Part shown: positions 11,559 to 22,781 of the stretch, piece after piece | Position numbering within the stretch: the stretch's first letter is position 1 | How the letters are laid out: each line of letters opens with the position of its first letter | Assembly (NCBI GenBank): GCA_002633005.1 | Contig: NMRA01000327.1 | Span: 191,632-255,631, forward strand | DNA: 64,000 nt | Source: Phoronis australis | Lineage: Eukaryota; Phoronida; Phoronidae | Direction: 5' to 3' | Notes under the pieces: generated by a model | The model's database searches: none | Seen by the model: the letters and a program-made list of their open reading frames with translations, nothing else | Told to the model about the DNA's origin: nothing | Translations under genes and position numbers: made by a program

Positions 11559-12707
11559 TTTGACGCTTCGCACAGAACTCTGGGTAGTAAACAACTATCC
11601 ACCTATTGTCAATTCAGCAAACTTGTTTTGTCCGGTACCGGTCAGCGCTATCTTGAGGCTTTATAGGGAGGGGGATAAGGGAGGAGACTGTTGCAGGCAG
11701 GGGGGTTCGGGACGTTCGATAGAACCCCCCTCCCTCCTAGGAAAAGGTCCAGCCCTAGCCTATCGTTCTATGCCTGGGACTGAGCAATATCATTTGATAT
11801 TGGTCCTAGTTCTATGCTAACCACAACCATAACTAAGTTAACATTAATTTTGAATTTACTTCTGATGTCAAGCGCTTCACATATTCATCGGGTCGTATCC
11901 CGCCCGAGTGGTGACTGCATAGATGGCGATTAGAGGAGGCTTTATGTTATTCATCGGCCGAAAGCGCGTGGTGTCTACACCATATGGTAATGAGGAATGT
12001 CTATTCTTAGCCCAAATATATAGCATCGAGGGAGATCCCAAAAGTAGTGCAGTGTTAATGCTTTAAAATCGACCAAGAAACGAAACAGCAGAAAATGGGT
12101 TTGCTATTTGCTACTTTGGTGTACTTTCTAGCATAGTATGGATAAAGTGCTGACATTTTCAAATTTAGAATTGAAAGTGATCGCCAAATCTTCACTAGTG
12201 TCCACTTTGATTGTGGATTGATGGATTGACATGCATGCGTGTACACGTGTGTGCGTTTCCGTTCTTTTAAATTCAGTACACAATCAGATGAAAAATTACA
12301 TCAATCATTCTCCGACTAAATATTTCTGTCCGAGTATGTAATGGGGTGTAATCACTCATTTACAAAAGCCCGATTTGAAAGTTTGGCAGGAGGTAACGCG
12401 AGAACGTTAGATTATATTTATAGATCATATTACGTCCGAATTTGATTCCTGTTGTTTGCGAGCAACCGCCGCGACATCCTCATTTCTCAGTGGTATTACA
12501 AATTTCGTCTTATCTCAGGAACATAGAGCTGAGAGCCATCGTTGCCGTGGATACAGAGTTCCCTTTCCCATTATTAAACTGCGTCAAGTGCCTTACAAAA
12601 AAACTCGAGTGTCGACGTTTTCAAAAGGTCCGCCTTTCTAGAAATTCGAACCACTCCCGCGCAATGCTGGCTACGGGCCTGTGTTGTACATGCACTTGAA
12701 ATCTTGA

Positions 12708-12743
12708 GTGAACTTGGAATAAATTTCTATTCCAAGTTCACGC
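12708..12743. repeat. short perfect hairpin
   Basis: gtgaacttggaataaa is followed, after a few bases, by its near-perfect complement ttctattccaagttcac. Confidence 0.7.
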
Positions 12744-13039
12744 AAGTGATTTTTAGATTAAGCAAGCATTTGTGACATCTACAGCCGATTTCATAAGGGT
12801 GGTTTAATAAAACCAGGTTTAAGATTTAAACCTGGTCTTCCTAAACCTGGTCGAATTTTAGACGTAACTTGCATTTCATCAACATGGTTTGAAAGTCTGA
12901 GAGACTGGTTTTGTTAGACCATGAAGCGGGTTTAGTAAGGTTTAAAGTGTACAAGCCACCCGACCGTGTTGATCCGGATTAACCCCCCAAAAAAAACTAT
13001 TGAAGTGCCTCAATGAAACTTTGATCACATGGGTACACA

Positions 13040-13228
13040 ATGGCACATAGCAGTAGAATCAATGCAGACATTTTGCGAAAAAGGGCTAAAAGCTTTTCTC
13101 ACGAGGAAAAATGCTCCCTCCCACAACTGATCAGAGAAAAAGCCAATGTGATAGTCGAGAACAAGAAAATTGGTGCCAAATCAAGTCAACGTAAGCAGCA
13201 GGCTTGGAGAAATATTGATCCAGAATAA
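13040..13228 (+). pseudogene. Myb/SANT-like (Harbinger accessory or zeste/MSANTD-type) fragment
   Basis: 62 codons with the pattern AKSFSHEEKCSLPQLIREKA, then NVIVENKKIGAKSSQRKQQAWRNI. This matches the first two helices of the Myb/SANT-like domain in Harbinger accessory proteins and MSANTD/NAIF-type genes ([NS]FS.EEK..L..LV...A.VIENKK......K..AW..I). The frame stops after WRNIDPE, before helix 3 is complete, and the following bases keep no long frame. Likely a transposon-derived relic. Confidence 0.5.
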
Positions 13229-13449
13229 AGGCCAGAAAGAAAATTTCATCAGTGAAAAAATTGCAAAGAAAAACGGCGAGAGACCCAGTGGCAGATCTAG
13301 GATATTATGAGGAGATATTTTTCATTTTGTATCGTCTGTGTCCAACACAAGTATACACATTACGCTGAACTGCAACATAGTAAATGCACATGTTCATTTC
13401 CGTGTCATTTTACTTTTTTGCAGCCAAAGGGGAGGCACGGAGGCGGATC

Positions 13450-13450
13450 N
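13450..13450. other. single-N assembly join
   Basis: N between ggaggcggatc and a C-run (ttcccccccccccc). The left flank resembles the end of the CAGTGGCGGATC repeat family. Confidence 0.8.
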
Positions 13451-15368
13451 TTCCCCCCCCCCCCATCCCCTTACCCCCAGAGCTCAGAATCTCTTCGAAA
13501 TTGGTAGCAGTGTCTTTCATATTTCAACTTATGAAATCGCCAATGACTCTCTCAAAACTGCGACTTCATTTTCAACATTTGACATCGTCCTTAGTCAAGT
13601 TCTTCACTTCTTGTAAATTCTTACCCTAGTAGGCAACGTAAACTATCAACTTTTAGCCCTGCATGGCCCCAGGAGATCTGTAATCGTTTCTCAGCTGGTT
13701 AAGGAACAAGTTCAAGTATAACACTTGTTGAGTCAAAGTGTTGTTTTTGGAAAATAAAGTGGAAATACTAATTTCATTTTTAAACATGGAATTTAATGAA
13801 TATTAGGTTTTCATTGGTATGCTGTGTGTTGTCAACAGGTCTAAATATTGATGACACTAGATATAGAACACAACTCTCTAAGGTTCTGTTGACAGGTTTT
13901 GAATGGTCTCATAGAGATGATTAGACTTTTCTGGCCTGCAGTATTTTTGTCTTTCTTTGCTACAGACGCACACAACAAAACGCCAATGAATATAAAGGCT
14001 TTATAATACACAAAACTGGCTCAATGAAATAATACTGTCCATACCACTTGCTTTGGCACATCTTACAAACCACGGCCCAGCAGTCGCTTTTCTAAAAGCA
14101 ACCGTTCGACTGAGCGAAGTCACATATGAATATGCATCTTTTGCAGGTTGTCAACATCTCTAAATACAGTTGATAAGGTTTAACAACTGGACTGAAACAT
14201 GGTGGCATACACAGTAATGTTTGAGACAAATGTTCCCATGTGAGTGAGGAGCAAACAGAGGGAATGACATATCTAAGTTGTGTTAATATTGATTTTTCGT
14301 TACGCAAGAGGGATGATTTTCAGCTTTTTATGCACTTGTCATTGTCCTTGAAGATTGTCTTCTATCAGGAAGGTGTTTTTTCATCAACGCATTCGTTGTT
14401 AGGTTGTAATAAATTGTCTATAGTACAGGTTGGCCAGAGACAAAGGGTTAGATTGGGGATTAGATAGATCGTTTCCGGCGATCTGTAATGGGTGATTTTG
14501 TTTGAATCTGTCGACAAATGAATTATCATTGTCACAATGTGGAAACAGAGAAAAATAAATTTTTCCATTTACTTGATTTTTTTATTGATCCAACATTCAC
14601 CTACTGACAGTAAATCTCGATCCTTGTTCACTTTTCAAGGTTCGTTGTATATGTGTTAGTCACAGATATAATGCACGTCAACGTGAAACCAATTTTGTCT
14701 GTAATGGGTATTTTTGATTGAAGAGTTTTGTTATGTATTATTGTCGTGGTTGAATAAAAAGAATTTAAACTATTCTATTTACATTAAACAAGTTCTAAGC
14801 AACTTCTGTGTTCCAGAAAGAGGAAGAGTAGTCCTCAACTGACAGAGCATGTTCAAGCTATTAAATCAGGGACACACAACTGGTCTTGTCGACAGCAGAT
14901 GCTAGTGAACATCTTTATCGGTTACACAGAATCTGTGATAAACATTTGTGCTAATGTGCAGTGTATCAACAGAGTACGGTAGCCAAGGTTCATTGCTGTT
15001 ACAGCATCTGAAGCCGCTTGCCAATGAATCACCATAAATGCTACTTGCCACTGAATCACCATAAATGCTACTGACCAATGAATTCTTGACATTTGTATTG
15101 TCAGTATGGTGTAGGAAATGCCCTAAGCATTATACTGATCCCAAGTGTAAAACGGAACAGAGCATAAAGTACAAAATCTGAAGGTTTTTATTGGAATCCT
15201 ATCAGCCATTTGCGAGATATGTTTCCAGTTTTATTAAGTTTGGACATTTGTCCAGGATCTCCCATTACCTTAACCTGATGATTGAACATTATTCTTTTAC
15301 TAGGCAATGTAATGATATCGTATAACTATTGGTCTTCACACACGCCATATGCTGATCACATCAGGTGT

Positions 15369-15405
15369 TGGCTAACAGGTTAGCAGAAAGTCCTGGGTTC
15401 AAACC
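15369..15405 (+). other. weak tRNA-like A and B boxes
   Basis: TGGCTAACAGG (15369) resembles an A box and GGTTCAAACC (15396) a B box. Their spacing is about 20 nt shorter than in a tRNA, so at most this is a SINE remnant. Confidence 0.15.
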
Positions 15406-15969
15406 TTTGTGGGAATAGAGAACATTTAGATGTAACTACGTATCACCTGATGCCACCAAAATATGGGGTGTGTAAACATTAATAATTCTTGTTTATTATT
15501 CTTAAAATTTTAGCATTTTTTCCCTGTGAACAAACTTTGGGCAGACTCTTGTCAAAAATGGAACCTGTTATTGTGACGGAATCAACTTATTACTCTGCGC
15601 GTGTAAGCGCAGAGTACTGTTGTTCCTGGGTTTTCTTCAATTTTATTCTTCTTATTCTTATTCTTCTTCCGACCAACTTTGAGGCTTAATAACTCCAAAA
15701 TAGGTGCAGGTATGTTCTTTGTTGCAGGTATGTTCTTTAAATTCTGCATGTGATTTTTGGCAGTATATAAATTTTGATTCATTATATAATCGTATTCCAT
15801 ATTGCACCGGAAGAGGTCATTTGGTGCAAAGTTCATGTAATTTTCAAAATGCTACTCCTTCTTTATTTTTATAGTTATTCCTTTCAAATTCGGTGCACAG
15901 GTATAAGTCAATAGGGCAATTTAAAAAAATTTCTTTTCTAAGTAATCGGGTCATCCAATCAGGTGAAAT

Positions 15970-15982
15970 AGGTCAAAGGTCA
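15970..15982 (+). promoter_or_regulatory. DR1-type nuclear-receptor motif inside repeat (copy 1)
   Basis: AGGTCAAAGGTCA is a perfect direct repeat of AGGTCA with one spacer base. Activity is unknown; it is carried by the repeat unit. Confidence 0.35.
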
Positions 15983-16402
15983 TTAGGTGCAAACTAAAAT
16001 TCTGAGCTAGACACTTCAAATTGACAGGTCTGATTGGCACAGCTAATTCAATTTGGAATCTAAAGTTTCAGGTCATTTAGTGCAAACATGAGGTCATTAG
16101 GTGCATTTTTCTTCTGAAAATTTGACCTTTTCAATCAGCAAGTATTCTTATGTGTCAACCGTTAGACAACTGTGATTCTCAGCATTAAACACATTTTTTA
16201 TGGGCTTTGCAATAATTCTCCTAAAGACGCTTATAATGCACCGGATAGGGTCAATTAGTGCAAAGGTCATGTAACGTTCAAAATGTTATATCTCTTACGT
16301 TTTTCAAGGAATTCTTTTCAATTTCAGCACACTGGTGTAAGTCAACATGCCAGTTGAATACCATTTTTTACTTCGCAATAGGCCTAACCAATCAGAAAAA
16401 AT

Positions 16403-16415
16403 AGGTCAAAGGTCA
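16403..16415 (+). promoter_or_regulatory. DR1-type nuclear-receptor motif inside repeat (copy 2)
   Basis: The same 13-mer occurs 433 bp downstream, in the equivalent place of the next repeat unit. Confidence 0.35.
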
Positions 16416-17079
16416 TTGAGTGCAAACTAAAATTTTTAGCTAGAGACTTCAAAATTACATATCTGTTTACTGTGCGATTGCATGAGTTTGAATTCTAAAT
16501 TTTCAGGTCATTTGGTGCACCCATGGGGTCATTAGGTGCATTTTTCTTCTGAAAGTTTGATCAATTCATTCGTCTTGTATTCAGAAGTGCTTAAAGTAAA
16601 ACATCTGTTATTTTTAGCATTAACCACACTTTTAATGGAGTTAACAATTTCTTCCTCATCGGGGCTCACAATGCACCGGAAGAGGTCAATTAGTGGAAAG
16701 GTCATCAAGAAATGAATATGTAATTTCTCCTACAATTTTAAAGAATTCCTTTTCATAATGGTAAACGGGTTGCTGTCAATAACTTCCCATAATAATTCCA
16801 GTAATACGCACGCGCAGAGTCCGTTATTGTCACGCCGTGACAGTAATCTTTCTAGTTTACTATGTAATTGCACCCACATATTTATATGTCACTGCGGCGT
16901 AGTGCCATCATCTTCATCTCGGCATCTGGGCATCCTGCATCTGGTCTGCTGCCATTTTAATTATTTTTTGTCTGTTTGTTGTCGTTTGCTTCTGTATGCA
17001 CCAAATTGTGCAATTTCTGTCTGGGCGTCTGCGACTGTATCTCCTAAATCTCTTGCAGGATCTTACTGAAATTTGAGTT

Positions 17080-17910
17080 GTGTACCAACCCGAATACCAC
17101 TGTGCCCTCTAGTGGCAATGTCAGTTTTTTATCTTCGGAGTTTATTGACAGATTTTCATGAAATTTGGAATAAAGGCTTTTAATATGGAGGTGATTATGG
17201 CATTCCGTTTTTGGACGGATTTGACGAATTTTACGCTATCTTGTGGATATTTTTGTTATTTTTGCGACCGTTTTGTGTCGTCCGCCTTTCTGTCTGCTCA
17301 AAGGATCATTATAAAATTTCACAGATGCTTTGCGAATGAGAAGGCCATGACTGACATTAACTTTCAAACGCGTCTGGCTGCTGTATCGACCCTTAGTAGA
17401 ATCTTTGTGAGATTTAAAGGTGTATTCTTATGGAGCCGTGTACAAATGGTAATGAGTGTCGAGCTGATCCCGATAAAAGTGTACCCTTAGTGGCAAAAGT
17501 TTTTTTTTAAGTTTGCCTCTGTACTTTCGAATTTCAGTTGTGTGTTTTCATGAAATGTGGCATATAGGACACGACAGCGCCTTCCCATTTTTGAACAGAT
17601 TTGATGTTTTCTGTGTCACCTGGTGTCCACTTTAATTTTTTCGCATATATGTTTCTATCAGCCAAACCATTCAAAGGACGATTATGAAAATTGACGGTTG
17701 TGTTCTTGATGTGAAGGCCCTGGCTGAAGTTGATTTTCGGATGTTTTTGACATATGGCGCCCTTTCGGGGCTGTTACGCTTTTTTGCATCTACAACTGTA
17801 TCTCATTAACCCTTTTTAGGATCTTTGCGCAATTTTGCAGATGGGCTTCTATAGAGATGGCAACAGATGACGATAAGTTACAGACAAATCAGACCATATC
17901 TGTGCCCTCT
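17080..17910 (-). repeat. diverged copies of the CCACTAGRGGGCAC repeat family, reverse orientation
   Basis: gtgccctctagtgg (17102) and gtacccttagtgg (17480), with ttttcatgaaatttggaa and ttttggacggattt phrases, match the reverse complement of the units at 29-30.7 kb. The right end is cut by the 17915 transposon. Confidence 0.6.
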
Positions 17911-17914
17911 AATC

Positions 17915-18026
17915 ATGGGCGGCGCACCATAGAGGGCGGGGGGGGGGCTGCACCGCCCATGGGTTATGGGCGGTTCACCACAGGGGGTCTATATCCTCCC
18001 ACTTTTTTCAGTGCTGCGCCGCCCAT
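17915..18026. mobile_element. short TIR element (atgggcggcgca), copy 1
   Basis: A perfect 12-bp terminal inverted repeat, atgggcggcgca...tgcgccgcccat. A second internal start (ttatgggcggttcaccacag) suggests a nested or tandem insertion. A sister copy is at 35570-35641. Confidence 0.7.
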
Positions 18027-18220
18027 GCTAATGTCATTTTTTTACGTTTGCCTCTGTATGTTAGGAGTTTGTTGTCTTATTTTCATGAAATTTGGCAAAT
18101 AGTTGTGTTTTACAGAGATGGTTGCATTTTCTCAATTCGGACGGGTATGTCACATTATGTGCCATATAATGACCATTTTTGTGATACTAAAAGCACTCAG
18201 AATTGCGTTGCAGTCGTGGG

Positions 18221-18368
18221 CAGTGACGGATTTAGAAGGGGGCCATGGCCCCCCTAAAATTCTCCCAGATTCCATTTGGCAGTTCGGGGGTGCGAATGTT
18301 TGAGGGGCAAAATCCTGGCTAATACTCTGCCCTGGCCCCCCTAACTCAAAAGCCTGGATCCGCCTCTG
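18221..18368. mobile_element. short TIR element (CAGTGRCGGATTTAG), copy 1
   Basis: It starts cagtgacggatttag and ends ctggatccgcctctg, an inverted pair with mismatches. The interior carries ggccatggcccccct and ttggcagttcgggggtgcgaa, shared with copies at 19840-19970 and 20618-20710. hAT-like by its CAG...CTG ends; target duplication is not certain. Confidence 0.65.
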
Positions 18369-18800
18369 GTGGGTGCATTTCAACACTTTACGTAGCTCTT
18401 CCATTCAGAAAGCAAGCATAAAAATTTTTACATTTGACCATTTTGTGCAATACTGCATTTGTCTAAGGTTATAATAAGTGCGTAGGGGGAAATATTGTTT
18501 TCAAATGAGAACCATTCATTACACAACACACATCCCATCCAGTCTGCTCAGTGTTGCCATCGCAAAAATATTACTGATTAATGCAGCAGAATATCTGTGC
18601 AAGTCGGGATGTTGCGATGTTGCATTTTAAAGGAACATGTACCAAAAAATTAAATTGAACTAGACAGATTTCAACTGAAGTCTCCAAGACTCTGCCAACT
18701 TTAGTCAATTTCTTACCAGAATAATTTGTCTGTTTAATCGAACTTTTGTCATTATGACATTGTGTTTTGTCGCTAATTGTTTGTTTATGAATGGACTTAC

Positions 18801-19009
18801 ACAACATCGACTAGGTGCATGGATGACTTTCTAAAACCGCTCTGAGGTGGTGGCGAGTTACAACTATTATTAAAATCTCTTGGTCTATTTACACTGACCG
18901 CTTGTCTGTTTGCACTGTCACGACGTTTCGGTCGGTCTATTCTCCGGCCATCGTCAGGTGTTCCTGCGTTCTTAGAAGAACGAGCACGGATATGTGGTAC
19001 ACTCGTCAT
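18801..19009 (-). CDS. candidate alternative first exon, probably of the MIPOL1-like gene
   Basis: The ATG at 19009 opens 69 codons (MTSVPHIRARSSKNAGTPDD..., basic, Ser/Arg/Asn-rich) that end exactly at a strong donor, GTTGT|gtaagt, in phase 2. The nearest downstream minus-strand acceptor needing phase 2 is MIPOL1-like exon 2 at 8879; the MADQ exon also ends in phase 2. That fits mutually exclusive first exons, with this promoter 7.4 kb upstream. It could instead be the first exon of an unrelated gene whose next exon I missed, or chance. I recognise no domain. A transposon-like repeat starts about 11 nt upstream of the ATG. Confidence 0.4.
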
Positions 19010-19019
19010 GGTGTGCCTT

Positions 19020-19137
19020 GAACAAAAAAGTCACGGAGGTAGTGGCGATGGGGGGAGGGGGGGGGCTTGTTTGGCGAAGTCGAAATGGTTTGTGCCCCCT
19101 CCCCCCAATTATTTTTTGCCTTCCTACTGGCCTGTGT
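19020..19137. mobile_element. repeat carrying gcgaagtcgaaatggtttgtg, copy 1
   Basis: Its reverse complement recurs at 19673-19790 (cacaaaccatttcgacttcgcc) with the shared edge ccttcctac/gtaggaagg. It abuts the start codon of the exon at 19009. Confidence 0.6.
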
Positions 19138-19672
19138 TATGATTTGAATTCTAATAAAGATAAAACTTGATATAATGGCACGTGTAGTTTTGATCACTGT
19201 GAAATGTTTAGTGTAGCTGTAATCTGAAGAGTTCAATTAACTAATCTAAGCTTCGCTGACGATCAAAATCTATCATTGTACTTCAAGTTAAAAAATAAAT
19301 AAAAATATATCAACACCGTTCCCGGTAAAAAACCGGTACACAGGAGTATAAAAACCGGTATGAAACATATCGTTCCTTTTGGAAGTGGTCCTCGGTCAAG
19401 ATAAACACATCAAATTAATTTTTTAGTCAATTTGTATTATTCGGGTGTAAACACAACCATCATTGTTGAGACAGTGCTAGCTATTACCTTTCCACTTCAT
19501 TAGCCCAGATCTACAACAATACAAAGGGCGAGCTGAATAGGCACCATAAAAATTGTCTGGGGCTGAGAGAATCTGAGAGGTGACGAGTGTAAGCGAGAAA
19601 TTCTGCTCATGGAAACACCTGTGAATGCAGTCGCAGTTGTTCTCTACCCAATTCCAAGTTTAAACAAGCCAC

Positions 19673-19790
19673 GCCAGGCCCGTAGGAAGGCAAAAATTAT
19701 TGGGATGCACAAACCATTTCGACTTCGCCAAGAACCCCATCTACATCACCACCACCTCCGCTATCCCCCCCTCGCCCCCATGCTTCCGAT
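19673..19790. mobile_element. repeat carrying cacaaaccatttcgacttcgcc, copy 2 (inverted)
   Basis: Inverted relative to 19020-19137, about 550 bp away. Begins with gccaggcccgtaggaagg. Confidence 0.6.
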
Positions 19791-19839
19791 ACCATCATTT
19801 TTGTATTGAATCTCCCACGTCCGCCCTAGGTGGGGGGCA

Positions 19840-19970
19840 CAGTGGCGGATTTAAGGGTGGCCAAGGGGCCATGGCCCCCCTCTAATTGGCAGTTCGGGGG
19901 TGCGAATTTCTGATGGACAAAATCCTGGCTATTACCCTGCCCCCGACTCAAAATCCTGGATCCGCTCCTG
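19840..19970. mobile_element. short TIR element (CAGTGRCGGATTTAG), copy 2
   Basis: cagtggcggatttaaggg at the left, tcctggatccgctcctg at the right, with the same interior as 18221-18368. Confidence 0.65.
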
Positions 19971-20617
19971 GTAATATACAGTTTCGAGAAAAAATAAAGC
20001 GATAGTTGTCTCCATTATCCCTTGCCAGAGAGGGGCATCTGGAAAATATAGTTATGCATTCGCAAAATTGACTTATTGAATAAAAATCCAGTAAAATAGT
20101 ACGCTCCGCAAAAGGTTCGTTTTACAAATTTTCTCAGTTTTTCGAAATATATACATGAGTTCGTGCACGTTTTCAAGTGCGTTTAGACGATATGTGCTGA
20201 AAAAGCGGAGACCCTAACGACAATGTCCTGGTCAGGGTCCTCAAAACTGAGGTAAAACATTCACTTATGCAGAGGTGTTAAATGTTCTCTTGAATTTTCT
20301 CTCTCATCCGTATTTCACAGTCTTTCTTTTCTCGACTGTCCCCGGCCCCACGCCTATGTCGGTTGCCGCGGCCACGGTTTAACTCTGATGCCTGATCATT
20401 TTCGGGGGGGGGGGACGTGCCCCACCCGCCCCCTCCCCCCTTCCTACGGCCCTGAAGTGTTATCCATTTCGACATTTGCATTTTGAAAAGAACAATTTTA
20501 GAACCTGGAAGGGCGGTTTAGCTCTCATTTCAAATAAAAGTCGAACATAGCGATTCAGGTACTTCGCACTACCCATACAACGCAGCAACTCTGTCAGCAC
20601 GCCACACGTTCTCAGAA

Positions 20618-20710
20618 CAGTGGCGAATGAAAGGGCATCNGGGGGGTTGGCGCCAAGCGGGCCATAGCCCCCCCAAAATACCATTTGGCAGTTCTGGGTG
20701 CGAATTGCTT
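20618..20710. mobile_element. short TIR element (CAGTGRCGGATTTAG), partial copy 3, with an N
   Basis: cagtggcgaatgaaagggcatc, then N at 20640, then a G-run and catttggcagttctgggtgcgaat. The right end is missing. Confidence 0.5.
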
Positions 20711-22781
20711 ACTAGCATATGCGCGCACCCAGGGTGGCTCGGGGGCGAATGCCCAATGCATTGAGTGGTGGGTGGAGTACTTCGTCATCTCAAAATTTAG
20801 AGCATATTCCCTTGTCAGTGAATAATGCTACTTTTGATGAAGCTTCCGGGCAGTCCACGACTGATTTTATATTAGAGATCGAGTGATATCACACATGTGT
20901 GGGTTCACCAACAATCTTGATTTGAACATTGATTTCAAAATCATTATCACTTTATACTGACCGCCTAGCTCTAAAGATATTAAATGTACTATAAGTCTGC
21001 TAGTAGAAATGTCATATTATTCCTATCACAGTGATTTATCAGATCAACAAGACTTTTGGTAGTTTAAGGCAGATTTTTCATTTGTTTACCAGGTACTGCG
21101 CAGATGACATGCAGCATTTTCACGTTGTAATTTTGTATTATTTATAACAAAATAAATACAAAGACAAGCATGTTTTGTATCCCAGTGTTCTGGTAAGAAA
21201 CATTCTAGAAGTAAATTTGCAAGGACAATCCAATGTTTATATTCAAATATGACCTGCAATCATGCTGACTGGCACACAATATTAATAGAAATGGCAAGTG
21301 TTACTCATAACCAGAAACACAGGAGTACAATTGAGCATAAAAAGGATGAAATGTATGCTATTATTCAGCCAATCGTCAAGCTGAACATGATTATATGTAA
21401 CAGATCCCACTGACCTCTAATAGAAACTAGAAGTTTGAACAAACAGAAATTAACAACCTGTGTACCTGATAAAGAAAATTTATTCCACAGTATTAAAAGT
21501 AAATATAAATATTTTTGTTAAACATAAATAAATTACAATCCCAACGTTTTCATAAGCTGTTAACAATATACAAACAAATCCAAATAAACTACTTCCAAAA
21601 AGACAAAGTTTACAAATGAAGAAATATGACGCAGACCAAACCCATGTAAAATTTTGTTACATCCTACTTACAATTCCAAGAAACCATGCCATGCCCAATT
21701 TTTGAAAACATTTCTGTACTTGGTTCTAAAACAACCAAATAAAAAACATTCATAGATTTAGACAGCATACACTAATATCATTTCAAAGTTCAGTGGCCAC
21801 TTAAATTCTGCCAAACAATTTATAAACAGTTAGCAAGCATCCATTTTCTAAGTAAGTCTAATCTTAGCATAAAGGAAGGTGATTAGACTAATACAGGACA
21901 CCTGGTAGCACAAGGAGGAATCAATATGGCCGCAAACATTGATAAAAAACGACAGAACCATTTAAAAATAGTCACCCTAACCATTCGGCATTGCAAATTC
22001 ACCCTACTATAAACATCAAATAATCATACTCACAATCATAGTGAAATAATGCTAATAAACGTGTCCCTCTAATGAAACATTCCAAGAGCTACGGCATTTC
22101 ATGCAATGACTAATAACTAAACCCTTAACAAATGCCCACACTACTTTTGATTACTATCTTTCTGGTAAGAATAAGTACTGTTTAATATTTCAATTTGATT
22201 TTAGAAGAATTTTGAACATTTCCTGAATAATATCAACTCTTGTGAAATGTGCACACATTGTCTACAGACACTTTACTACAATAGAACCTTTCTTCATAGC
22301 CACACTGTGAATGGTAACATTGTAGACATCGGATGGTTTGAAGTCTACTGGAACACCACAATCTCAACTTGTAAACTTTGAAGACTGGTGAATGAAAAGT
22401 CAAATATCTAATACATAAACACATTTTCAATACAGCACTGAGCACACAATAGGGTAGCTGTTTGCCATGTCTTGGAATACCTCTTTCCAAACACTGACTT
22501 AAGGTTATGCCCCGGATTCTTTTGACAGTTCCAAGAATGGGGATAAGCACAAACAACACAAATCCTTTAGACATGGCTCCCACTATCCAAGCTACTGCCA
22601 CAGTAAAATCTCAACAATTGCAGACAAAAATAATTGCAGGAATTGTAATTCTTTTTCATTTTTCCAAAGCTTCCAATATCGTTGTGAATACCCACAACTT
22701 TTCAAAACATCGTCTGATGGTAGCAGCGGTGCAGAACTTGAAAATGCTAAAGCACTGCTTTGGAGCTACTTTGCCTTAATT
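20711..22781. other. AT-rich intergenic DNA downstream of RAB27
   Basis: No conserved exon was seen. Part could be an extended RAB27 3' UTR. A diverged dispersed repeat lies at about 22620-22760, related to sequence at 36800-37000. Confidence 0.4.

Larger units (their letters stand above)
15567..16845. mobile_element. element with three 435-bp internal repeats and inverted ends
   Basis: Three imperfect units are phased on tgcaccgg at 15803, 16237 and 16672 (spacing 434 and 435). Each carries repeated aggtcattwggtgca phrases. The left end has a perfect 10-bp hairpin, tactctgcgc...gcgcagagta (15591-15616). The right end near 16808-16845 has the inverted echo cgcgcagagtccgttattgtcac. No coding capacity was found, so I read it as a non-autonomous element or small satellite. 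Boundaries are approximate. Confidence 0.55.
11559..18800. other. upstream/intronic DNA of the MIPOL1-like gene, repeat-rich
   Basis: No host exon was recognised between the MADQ exon and the exon at 18801. It holds a short palindrome at 12708-12743, a Myb/SANT-like relic at 13040-13228, a single-N gap at 13450, a 1.25-kb element with 435-bp internal repeats (15567-16845), a diverged CCACTAG-repeat segment (about 17080-17910) and two short DNA transposons. Confidence 0.6.

Noticed and set aside
15369..15405. A tRNA gene
   Set aside because: A/B box spacing too short and no acceptor stem could be formed.
16758..17490. ORFs of 103 and 110 codons
   Set aside because: Overlap the end of the 435-bp repeat element and the diverged CCACTAG repeats; no domain.
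22233..22601. 122-codon minus-strand ORF downstream of RAB27
   Set aside because: No family motif, irregular composition, no splice context; likely 3' UTR or intergenic.
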